From positions 50,131-114,130 of the forward strand of contig NW_024598727.1 in assembly GCF_004379255.2 (NCBI RefSeq): 64,000 nt of DNA. Reading direction: 5' to 3'. This document shows, piece after piece, positions 43,774 through 54,000 of this stretch (position 1 is the stretch's first letter; each line of letters opens with the position of its first letter). Position numbers and translations under genes: made by a program. Under the pieces are notes generated by a model. That model was not told the origin of the DNA, made no database searches, and saw nothing but the letters and a program-made list of their open reading frames with translations. Source of the stretch: Salvia splendens (lineage: Eukaryota > Streptophyta > Magnoliopsida > Lamiales > Lamiaceae).

Positions 43774-45761
43774 ATGAGTAGAGGCTCAAATTTTGGACGC
43801 TGGAATAGCCCTGCTAACTGGAGGGACATCGAGTCTAATTGGAGGATCAGGGAAGCAGCAAACCTGGTCACCACTAGATCAGGGTTAACTACTGTAGAGC
43901 CGTCCCGTGCAAGTTCTGAAAGCGGGGAATATCAACCCCTACTCACTGAGTGCAATGAGGAGTGTTCCAGCGAGGAAAAACCAATGATGATGGCAGTCGT
44001 ACAGGACGACGATCCTGAAATTGGATCTCTAAATGCTCATTTGAATGGTGCGCCAGCCCAGACCATTGTGTTGACCCCAGGGCAGTCTGGTATTGAAGAA
44101 AAGAATAATGTATTAGCTGTAATGCCCCATTTCTATGGGAGGAAAATCGACAAACCCTACGAATTCTTGCATGAGTTTTGCAAGCTCTGCGAGATACAGA
44201 AGCGACCAACTAGGTCAACCGAGGAGGATTACCGCCTGCGAGCTCCAGAACTCCATCGGGTTGTGGGCTGATTTCAGATCTACATTCCTCGATTATTTCT
44301 TCCCACCCATGAAGACAAATGCTCTGAAATAGGAAATACAAGGAGCCCATCAAGAGAGTGACGAGAAGCTGAGCCAGTACTGGAGTAGGTTCAAAGGAAT
44401 GTTGTATGCTTGCCCGAACAATCATATGGTAGAGACAGAGATTTAACACAACTTCTATGAGGGGATGATACCCGAGAGCAAAGATTTGATGAATTCCTCA
44501 AGCGGTGGAGATTTTTCCAAGCTGCGGGTAAGCGAGGCCAAACAAGTTTTGGACATATTGATCAATGCCAAGAAAGCCTACAACACTCCACGCACTACGA
44601 TCCTTAGACGGGTACCAACCAATGCAGCTAACGAACAACAAAGTAGGGACAAGGTGGAGGCCAGAATCGATAAGCTGAAAAGGCACTCTTGAATGCCTTG
44701 GAGAAGAACAACCAGCCCACTCCGGTTGAAAAGGCTAAGGTAGCATCAGGACCAAAGGAAATCTACCCATACTGTGGTTCAACTGGGGATGTTGAGTGTC
44801 CTGTTTAAGTGAATGCAGTAGGACTTTGGAATCAAAATGGTAGTTGGAATCCTAGGAAGCAGATGGATGCTCCATGGAGAGATCACCTAAATTTTAGGTG
44901 GTTTGACACAAACCCGAATCCACCACCTCAACAACCACCAACTTATCAGCAGCAGCCAGACACACAACCACAGTGGCAGAATAGGAATCAAGATGGGCAG
45001 AACAACTGGAATAACCGGAACCAGGGGAATCAAGGGTACCAGCAGAATTGGCAGAACATGAATCAAAATAATCAAGCGGTTTCATATGTTCCCCCACACC
45101 AACGAGGATACCAAGGAAGTAGTTCCGACCCACAGAATCAGAAGGACCGAGCAACCACCACAACCCCAACCAAGGGCCACAAGGGAATTTCAATTCTAAC
45201 CAAGGATTAGGATCCAACCAATACCAAGGATCAGGATCTCATCAGTATCAAGGGTCAAGTTCCAATCCGTTTCTCTAGGCATCCGAAGCACATCGACGAT
45301 CTAGTCAGAGATCTGCTCAACACTCAGTAGTATCTCCAGGGTAACATGCAAGCTAACAACGATGTGGTGCACCGATTGCAGGATGATTACCAGGAGCAAA
45401 AAGCTGCCATGGACATGCTGACAAAGCAACTATCTCAGATAGCTACAACGTTGAATGAGATGCGTGGGAACGATGGGAAACTCCCAGCCAAGGTCAGGAT
45501 GCCGGATAAGGCAAATATCACTCTGAGGTCTGGGAGAGATACAACTGACCATCACTCTGATGACTCTAGAGGAGACCACTGCCCCAGACGACCGAGCCAT
45601 TTATTCTTGACCTAGAAGATGAAAATACAATTGAAGAAAAGAAGGAAGAAAAAAGGAAGCTACCAATGAAGTCCCAATTGATCCAATCAAACTAGTGAAA
45701 CCATTCCCTTGCCGAGGGGAAGCAAGGAAGAAGTAGGAGGACTTGGTAGATTTCATGGAAA
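43774..45761 (+). pseudogene. gag: Decayed gag (and first bases of pro-pol) of element D
   Basis: The ATG at 43774 (MSRGSNFGRW) follows a T-rich-CAG signal. The first piece reaches EEDYRLRA (about 44250). Compared with element F about 60 bases are missing there, and the frame changes. Later pieces include ADFRSTFLDYFFPPMKT, a TAG after NALK, NHMVETEI and its TAA, LMNSSSGGDFSKLRVSEAKQ, and the Pro/Asn/Gln-rich region with DAPWRDHLNFRWF and VPPHQRGYQ. Just before that, YCGSTGDVECP looks like the remnant of a zinc knuckle, not seen in A or F. Multiple stops make it a pseudogene. It ends at the E LTR within the segment that in A and F reads VDFMDIFGKL or [10 protein letters not shown]. Confidence 0.83.
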
Positions 45762-47447
45762 TGGAAGGGAGGATTTTTGCACGTGTGTCGTGTACACGTG
45801 TTCCCCCATTTCAATAAGATTTATAATTTTTCCACTAATGCAACGAATATTACAAAGTATAAGCGGCAAGAGTGGGGTCGAACCACAGAGAATAGGGACC
45901 TACTCGAGATTGTTTCTACGACACAAATAGAAAAGTGATCGGCTGCTGCCACGCAACGAGAGGGTTGAGTTTTAACTACTAGACCCGGGAAATTAAACCT
46001 AATCTATTCTATCTACTGGGTCCAGAGAATGGAAATTGCTTGAAACATGAATGCATGCATGATTCGAAACTGAATTTAACTTTGGAACATTCACCGAATT
46101 TCCTGGGTCAAGCAAATAAGTTTCCTAAAACAGCCAGACAACAGATCGTAAGAAAAGCAACATAACAGATTTCCCTAAATAGCTACTGATAATAAAGCTG
46201 CAACTAACAAACTAAAGTAGATCTGATTCTAACTACCAGCAAACTTCATCTTCTTCATGAATCCAACGGGAAATATAGAACAAAACAGAGCATTAAACAC
46301 CATGAAAACAGAGCAATCTCAGATCTAAATTTAAACATGAAATTAAAGCCTAAACTAACAGATCTAAGCTATTGGGTCTAGCAGATGCGAGATCGAACAG
46401 TAAACAGCCATAATCATGCAGAATAGAAACAGAGAACTTCAGTCAGATCCACCAACACAGATTCAGATCCACCACAATCCAACATCGAAAATGAAAAGTA
46501 AACACGAAATTCAAGCTAGAACTGCCAGATCTACTCTCCAGGGTCAAGCAGAAAGCAGAATAAACACAGATTAACCTTGCATGCATCACCTAAACTAACA
46601 GATCACAGAAATCGAGGACGTGAATAACTAGATCTCAACCTCTAAACTACTGGAAATCATGTAAACATCATGGATCTAAACATCTATGCCACCAATTGCG
46701 AAAAGCATCCAAGAAACATGAGTAAATAGCTTCATCAACATGAAAATAAACATCGAAGCTTCATAAAACCAGAAATAGGTCGAGATCCAAAGGCGGAGTC
46801 GTCAATTCCTCTGATGAAACTCGAGATCTAACTACATCGTCTCAAAAGCGGTAAAGAAAGCAAGGATCCAATGCCGGAGTCGTCAATTCCACCGTCGAAA
46901 CCATTGAACTAAGCTAAGAAAGCAGTGAACTATCTAAACTAAGCTAAGAGAGCAGTGGCGTTAAGCGCCTATGAGAGTTTCCTACCTAAACTACCAGAAT
47001 GGTAGCGTTAAGCGCTACCGAGAACTTCCTACCTAACTACCATAGCGTTAGGCGATGCTTTCTTCAATCATGTTGGTCCCTTTATATAGGGAGGCTTCAA
47101 GCTCGAATCCCTAGGGTATGTTCTTCATGATTTGACGTTTGTACCCTTAAAATAGGATCTTTTAAATCTGCTCCTTTCTTCACTTTTTTCTGCTCCATTT
47201 TCCCACCCCGGGTAATTTGTCTGCGTTCCTGGGTCTGGCAGATTTTTTACGCACCTGCTCTCCTGATAATTCTTTTTGACCTAGCGGATTTTTGACACTT
47301 TTTACTCCTTTTCTGCTCATTTTGCATCTGCTCGGTCAATTTGCAGCATCTACTTGACCCAACAAATATCTGCACACTTAATTTCCAATTTCTTCAAAAA
47401 AAGCATGTAATATCACCAAAAACTAGTGCATGAAACGAGCCTTATCA
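45762..47447 (-). repeat. 3' LTR of element E
   Basis: About 1686 bp, beginning on the minus strand with TGATAAGGCTCG. Its left edge matches the start of 48915 onwards (GAAGGGAGGATTTTTGCACG), with one base of uncertainty at the boundary. TATATAAAGG on the minus strand at about 47080-47089 is the likely promoter. Three AGCGTTARGCG-type words near 46970-47055 include the hairpin GGTAGCG-TTAAG-CGCTACC. Confidence 0.85.
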
Positions 47448-48243
47448 AACTGCTCACACTTAGACCATGCTTGTCCTCAAGCATGAAAGACAAGAAAAAG
47501 AAATAAGGCAAGTTTCAATGCATGGTTATCAACTGACCGACTCTAAAACGGGAAACAAAAGACTCCTAGACCTAGACGCATAAAGGACTTGGACAAAGAA
47601 AATATACACGAACACACATACAAAGACAAAACACATTAACACATAAAATGGTATTTTTCCTAGCAGCCATCCCCACAAGTTTAAGGTCAATCCAAGCATC
47701 TACAGCCTCAGATTCTTCCCCCTCCCTTCTTCTATCTAGTCAAGCTGTCAGTTCGTCAAGATAGACTTAAATTTTACCTTCTGTTGGATTCACTCGATCA
47801 CTCATTCCTCACCAGGGATGTTAGGATCATTCACTCTTCAGTCATTGCCACACCACTGATGCTTCGGGTTATGAGAGTTTCTCCTTCCTACAGCTTTTTA
47901 CTTTCTTCCCCGGCTCAGGTTATTATTGCTTCCTGCCCTTAGACCAAGAATTGGGCTAAGTGGGAGAAGACACAAACATCAACTAATAGAACGTATATAC
48001 ACAACAATCTTCTCAGACTTAGGCCAAGCAATGGGCTAAGTGGGAGGAGATATACACAGAAAACACAAATAACAAACACATGCTATATTAACAAAAACTT
48101 CTCATACTTAGACCTAGAATTGGGCTAAGTGGGAGAAGGCACACAAAACATACATATATATACAGACACAATGAAGCATGCACGATAACAGAAACACAAC
48201 ATGCATAGCAGACATCTTAAAAAAACAAACTGAAAAATAAAAA
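47448..48243 (-). other. 3' non-coding region of element E
   Basis: No gene. From the LTR outwards it holds the CTTGAGGACAAG motif (about 47468-47479), the conserved block (about 47780-47890) and three stem-loop repeats (about 47932-47971, 48010-48050 and 48099-48140), the same order as in element A. Confidence 0.75.
47780..47890 (-). other. Conserved non-coding block upstream of 3' LTR (copy in E)
   Basis: Contains CTCACCAGGGATGTTAGGA on the plus strand and a GCTTCGGGTTATGAGAG stretch, closely matching element A (4460-4575), at about 340-440 nt from the E 3' LTR. Confidence 0.72.
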
Positions 48244-48459
48244 TTACTTGGTCATTTGGGGTGGTTCAATTTTGCTTCTGGCTCCTTTGGTGGTGCTTGC
48301 CTTCTTGGTCCTCCTGATGGTCATGGGGGTCGCATCTTCTTTGGGGATTCCTTGCTCTCTTGCTGGTACATCAACATCGACAGTTCTGGAGTTTGTAGAG
48401 CATATTTGGCCACCCCTGCTGGGCGGAATCCTCTGTTTCCCCTGTTTCTGACTTGCCAT
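48244..48459 (-). pseudogene. aORF C-terminal remnant of element E
   Basis: A basic, Ser/Thr/Pro-rich stretch (TIRRTKKASTTKG, then a lysine-ended stop PPQMTK) occupies the same place relative to the stem-loops as the aORF tail of element A, and the DNA around the stop codon (TTACTTGGTCA on the plus strand) matches the end of A's aORF. Only the tail survives. The upstream methionine is probably not a real start. Confidence 0.5.
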
Positions 48460-48894
48460 TCTGCTGGGTCAGGTAGTCGTCTTGCTTATTTCCTGAATTG
48501 GGAGCTTCATAATTGGAATTCCTTGGAGGTCCCTTGTATTCTCTTCTTAACCTATGAAACTAAAACTTGAAATTCTTAAGCAAACTGGTCAAGTGGATGT
48601 AAGATCCAATTGATTTTTTTTCATTTATAAACTTCTTTCCCAGATTTACTTAGAATTTCAAAAATATTTTTGGGATTAAATTTTTTTCTTAGTTTGGATT
48701 TTAATAAGAAATTTCAGAAAAAACATATTCACACTATGTATAACTTTTGCTAAAGTATTCTTGGGAGTATACTGGTTCAGTCCAAAAATTTTCAAATTCC
48801 TTCCTATCTACTTGACCCAGCAAATTTCCGAAGAGTACTTAGCAAACTGACCCGCTAGGCAATAAAAAGTTAAATCAAGTAGATAACGCCATAG
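48460..48894 (-). other. Remnant aORF/post-pol spacer of element E joined to the leader
   Basis: On the minus strand it contains CCCAAAAATATTTTTG (about 48658-48673), matching the post-pol spacer blocks of A and F, and ends next to the PBS. The deletion therefore ran from just after the PBS to the post-pol spacer. Confidence 0.5.
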
Positions 48895-48912
48895 TCCCCA
48901 GCAATGGCGACA
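48895..48912 (-). other. Mutated primer-binding site of element E
   Basis: On the minus strand it reads TGTCGCCATTGCTGGGGA, three mismatches to the tRNA-Asp site of the other elements. Two of the three are G-to-A or C-to-T changes, as expected from deamination of methylated cytosine. Confidence 0.7.
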
Positions 48913-48914
48913 TT

Positions 48915-49509
48915 TGAAGGGAGGATTTTTGCACGTGTGTCGTGTGCACGTGTTTCCCCTTTTAACAAGATTTATAATTTTCCCACTAATGCAACGAATA
49001 TTACAAAGTATAAGCGGCAAGAGCGGGGTCGAACCACAGAGAATAGGGACCTACTCGAGATTGTTTCTACGACAGAAACGAAAAAGTGATCGACTGCTGC
49101 CACGCAACGAGAGGGTTGAGTTTTAACTACTAGACCTAGGAAATTAAACCTAATCTGTTCTATCTACTGGGTCCAGAGAATAGAAATTCCTTGAAATATA
49201 AATGCATGCATGATTCGAAACTGAATTTAACTTTGGAACATTCACCGAATTTCCTGGGTCAAGCAAATAAGTTTCCTAAAATAGCCAGACAACAGATCGT
49301 AAGAAAAGCAGCAGAACAGATTTCCCTAAATAGCTACTGACAATAAAGCTGCAACTAACAAACTAAAGCAGATCTGATTCTATCTACCAGCAAACTTTAT
49401 CTTCTTCATGAATCCAACGGGAAATACAGAACAAAACAGAGCATTAAACACAATGAAAACAGAGCAATCTCATATCTAAATTTAAACATGAAATTAAATC
49501 CTAAACTAA
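48915..49509 (-). repeat. 5' LTR of element E, part 1
   Basis: Matches 45763-46360 of the 3' LTR closely. It stops at CTAAACTAA, where element F is inserted; the next LTR bases (CAGATCT) reappear at 63994. Confidence 0.88.
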
Positions 49510-50987
49510 TGATAAGTCGTATTCTAGGCCTTGGTTACGGGTCAGTATGATGTGCTTAATTGATTATATTTGCAAAACAGTTGTTTAAAGTGTGCAGGTT
49601 AAGCATTCTAGCCAGTAGGGAAGTTTCGGAATGTTCAGGTGAAGGAGGCGCCAGCATGATCTCATACTGATCAGTATTCGTGCTAAAACGGCTTAAGATG
49701 GAGAAGACGGATAGCTGGGACGGATTACCCACAATTAAGGGCAAAGAAGTCAAATTGCAACGAGGATTTACCCTAAAATCAAGGGTAGCCTCCCTATAAA
49801 AGGAAGCCAAATTGGAGAGAGAGATATACACATTCACTCATTCACCACCATCTTTAGGTAGAAAGTTTTCTCGGTAGTTTCAGTCTTTCAGCCGTGTCCC
49901 GCTTCTTGCCTCGCCGTAGCCATGATCACTTGACGTTCAGATGTTCCCAGAATTCCAGTCATCGTCCATTCCAGCCAGCAAGATCGTAGTTTAGAGTCTC
50001 ATCGCCCGGAGTGGCAAAACACTTTTACATTGCTTTCGTAGTTTTAAATTTCTCGCTTTCCTTACGTTGGATCTTGTTTGCCTTTGGATATTTTCTGCTT
50101 TTGAAGTACTTTGTTGAAGATCCGAACGTGTTTATGCTATGAAGTTGATTTCCGTTTCGTTTATTGTGGTGTTTCTTTATTCCCTTGCCTAGTTAGCTTA
50201 GATCTAAAGTTTCTCGGTGTTTAAAGTGCTGAATCTCTCAATTCCGTTTACGTAACAAATTTCTTTAGGATAGATAAACAAGTACTGTTTGATCGGAAAG
50301 TAGATCGTTGCAGGCAAAGCTTAGTTTTAATTTCTGAATCGTTCTTTCATGTTGACCAGTATGCAGAAGTCCAGTTTCAGTGTTTGATTTCAGATTTGAT
50401 TTCTTAGTTTTGGATCTGTGTTTGTGAGTTGTTAATCTGAGTTTTCCGTGTTGAATCTGGAATTGTTATCTGAATTTTGGAAGTGTTTGTTGAAGAAGAT
50501 GATGTCTATTTCAATTGGAGGGGACCACTTACTTTTCGAGATGCTTTTGCTTTTGTCCTTCACTTTTAGTTAAGCCCTGTCAGCCTAGTCATCAAACTTC
50601 CACTACACTCTGAATATTCTGTTTAGCCCAAAATAGAAACCCGTACCTTCCAAATATTTTCTGTTACAAAATTGTCTCCCCATTCCACGTACACAGTTAC
50701 ATTCCAAATGTTTTCCTTACCGTCTGACTAGTAGAACACCTCCTTTAAGTTCCAGCCTAGGTAGAAACTCAACCCAAGCGTGGTAGCTAACCAAATCTTC
50801 CAATTGTCACCGCGGTAGTTTAAGAATGCACCATCTCTGTGGGATTCGACCCTTACCACCACTATACTGATCAGTAGAAGTGGGTTGAGGAATCTTTGAA
50901 ACCAAGGTCTAGGTTAGTTAGGATCCCTATCCTGATCAGTAGGATATATCCTTGCTTGAACGACACCTACGCACCCAGGTCCTTTCA
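49510..50987 (+). repeat. 5' LTR of element F
   Basis: Length 1478 bp. The TATAAAAGG promoter motif is at about 49795-49803. The U5 phrase CTCTGTGGGATTCGACCC lies near 50835. Several TGATCAGT words occur through the LTR. It ends two bases before the PBS. Confidence 0.95.
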
Positions 50988-50989
50988 AA

Positions 50990-51007
50990 TGGCGCCGTTG
51001 CCGGGGA
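50990..51007 (+). other. Primer-binding site of element F (tRNA-Asp type)
   Basis: TGGCGCCGTTGCCGGGGA, two bases after the LTR end. Confidence 0.95.
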
Positions 51008-51069
51008 TGGATAGCGTTATTTGCAATTACTGTGAGTGATACTTCGGTGTATATATTGTGCATAACCTT

Positions 51070-51095
51070 TCTTTTTTTTCTTTTCTTTTCAGTTT
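51070..51095 (+). promoter_or_regulatory. Candidate 3' splice site directly before gag
   Basis: A run of pyrimidines ends in CAG at 51090-51092, three bases before the Gag ATG at 51096. The same layout occurs in element D (CAG 43768-43770, ATG 43774), element A (CAG 17739-17741 minus, ATA at the ATG site) and, in weaker form, element B (CAG 9154-9156, ATG 9162). Confidence 0.45.
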
Positions 51096-54000
51096 ATGAG
51101 AAGCAGTTCGGCTCCTGACCAGTGGAGGCCGAAGATACTTCAGCGAGGATCGATACTCGTAACCACTCGATCCGGGTTGTCGACGGCTTTATCTGATTTA
51201 GGTTCGAGTAGCGACGAAGAGCAATACAACATAGAAGGACCAATACCAGAGAAGATACCACTGTTGGAAGGCATTCCAGTTCAGATGGCCGCCAACGGAG
51301 ATGAGGATCCAGAGATCGGTACCCTTAACGCGCATACCGAGGGAGAACCATCGCAAGCCATAGTCGTCACTCCAGGGCAAACCGCCTGCGATGTGAAGCC
51401 TCATGTGATCGCGATTCTGCCTACATACTGTGGGAAGAGCTATGAAGGGCCGTATGAGTTTCTGCATGAGTTTTGTAAAATTTGTAGGGCGCAGAGGAGA
51501 CCAGCAGGAGCGAATGAGGATGATTATAGGTTGAAGGCCTTGCCATTTGTGCTCAAGGGGGAAGCCAACACCTGGTTCATGCGCCTGCCCCCCAACTCCA
51601 TTGAGACTTGGGCCGATTTCAAGTCAGCATTCCTAGGCGAGTTTTTCCCGTCATCAAAGACAAGCGCGCTGAAAAGGGAAATAACTAATGTGAAGCAAGG
51701 GTATGATGAACCCTTGAGCGATTATTGGGCAAGATACATGGGTCTTTTGGAATCATGTCCCAACCATCGCATGGCGGACATTGAAGTGCATCATACTTTC
51801 TACGAAGGTATGAACGCGGTAACCAAGGATCTAGCAAATTCATCGTCAGGAGGAAGCTTCACACAATTACGGGTCAGCGAAGCGGAGAGAGTCCTAAGGA
51901 AGCTACTGAATGCAAAGAAAGAGTATGACCATTCAAGGGAAGGATACAACCGAGAGCGGGCTGCTGTTGTCTCGTCTACTGATCAGGAAAATAAACTGGA
52001 GCAGAAAATGGACTTGAAGATGGATGAGCTGAAGAAGTCACTTCTGAGTGCGATCGAGAAAAGCACCCCACCACCTCCCCCAGCTGGGAATTACAAAGGT
52101 GCAGAACAGGGAAATCAAGGACCGAACTATGAACAGCCTAGTGACTACGTGAATATGGAACAGGTCAATGCTGCGGGGTACTTCAATTCCAGTGGGCATT
52201 GGATTCAGGGTAGACAACGGGATGCACCATGGAGGGATCATCCAAACTTTCGATGGGGAGACGGGGGCCAAAATCAGAATCAAGGACAGAACCAGTATAA
52301 CCCCAATCCAAACCAAAACCCTAACCGTGGACTAGCAAACCCAGACTACCAGCCCAACTGGTCAGGAAGAAACCAACAAACCCAAAATCAAAGCCCACAA
52401 AGCCAAAACCCGAATCCTGTTTATGTACCACCCCACCAGAGAAACTTCCACAGTTTCCAAAATCAGCCAAATCATGCACCCCAACACCATCAGAACCAAA
52501 ATCAGTTTCAAGCCCAGCACCAGAATCAATATCCTCAAGATCAGTACGTCCCTCCTGCCCAGTATAACCAATACCCGCCTAATCAAGGCCAGCAAAACTT
52601 CCAGAACTATCAACACCAAGGGCCGAATCATTTCCAAAATCCGAACAGGCCAAGGAGGTCCGTTGAGGACATGATGGGTGAAATGCTAGCGTCACAACAG
52701 AGCATCAAAGGAGACTTGCAATCCCATAACGAGGTCGTGCAGGGGATGCAAAATGCCCAGAAAGAACATAAGGCGAACATGGATATGATGAATAGGCAGT
52801 TAGCCCAACTGGCCAGTTCGGTGGGGGATTTGAAGGGAAATGCAGGTAAACTCCCATCTACAGTCCAAATGCCCGACAAGGCAAATGTGAGTAAGGTTAC
52901 GTTGCGGACCGGAACTACTTATGACGCGCCTCAACCCAAACGACCTAGTGGAGGATCTAACGGAACGAAGATAGGAGGCGATACCGTTTCAGCGGAAGAA
53001 CTAGGGAGGCCTATGCCTCAGATGCAGGATCCATTCTTCTTGGATGCTACACCAATTGTAGGAGATGAACCCGAAACCCTACTGACCAGGAAGGAACCTC
53101 ATCGAGAGGAAGAGCCCAGAATGGAAGCCCAGACTCAGGAACTACCCCGGAAAGACTCCAAGAAGGTTGCTAAGGGACAAGTAGATGAGAAAAAAGGGGA
53201 GAAACCATTCCCATTCCGATTTGTTACAAAGAGGAAGAAAGAGAACCCGGTTGACTATTTGTCGATTTTTGGGAAGTTGGATGTCACCATACCATTTCTC
53301 CAAGCCGTGAAACTACCCCCTCTTGGGAAATTCATAAAGGACTTCATAGCCGGGAGAGCCCAGAAAGATGGCAAGATTATGGTGAAAGGGATAGCGTCAG
53401 CAATAGTGCAAGAGACGTTACCACCCAAGAGAGCCGACCCAGGTATGTTTACCTTACCAATAACTGTTGGAGATGTGAAGGTCGAACATGCAATGTGTGA
53501 TTTGGGGGCGTCTATAAATGTCATGCCATTGTTTATCTATAACCGGTTGAAGGGAGTGAGGCTGTCAAGTACTAGAGTATTGATCCAACTGGCTGATAGG
53601 TCGTGCATAAGTCCGGAGGGAGTTTTAGAGAATGTATTAGTTAGAGTGCATGATTTTACATACCCTGCTGATTTTTATGTGATCAAAATGAGTGAGCATG
53701 AAGCGAGGGAGTCTAGTGGAGTCTTGTTAGGAAGACCATTTTTGAGAACGGCCAAGACGATCGTGGATATGGCTGAGGGGACTATTTGCATTGATTTTCA
53801 TGGGGAGAAGTTTACCTTTGATATAAATGATGCCATGAAGAAACCTATTGATTCTGAAAATCTATGCTATGTTGATGTGATTGACCCTTTAGTCCAAGAT
53901 TTTCTTGAGACCGAACTATTGCAGGAGAGACTCCAGGCTTTAGATGTTTATGAACAGGCTGACGTAGAAGCTGCTGCATGGTGTGATCTGATCAGTAGCC

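Larger units (their letters stand above)
41962..45761 (+). mobile_element. Element D: Athila-like element, plus strand, interrupted or truncated by element E
   Basis: The 5' LTR (41962-43670), PBS (43673-43690) and decayed gag are present. Sequence homologous to the start of the pro-pol part breaks off at about 45761, where the LTR of element E begins. The remainder and the 3' LTR are either beyond the right edge of the window or lost. This is the outermost layer of the three-level nest. No target duplication can be tested; the five bases before the LTR are CATAT. Confidence 0.75.
45762..49509 (-). mobile_element. Element E: Athila-like element lacking gag-pol, minus strand, split by element F
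   Basis: The left (3') LTR is 45762-47447. The interior is only about 1.47 kb (47448-48914). The right (5') LTR starts at 48915, is cut at 49509 by element F, and resumes at 63994 beyond F. The interior holds the 3' non-coding region, a remnant of the aORF C-terminus and part of the post-pol spacer, then a mutated PBS. All of gag and pol is missing. It inserted into element D and was later hit by F. The outer target duplication cannot be tested because the right end is outside the window. Confidence 0.8.

Noticed and set aside
49556..49837. Minus-strand 93-residue ORF, present again at 62561-62842
   Set aside because: It is duplicated only because it lies in both LTRs of element F; it is antisense to the promoter region and has no domain.
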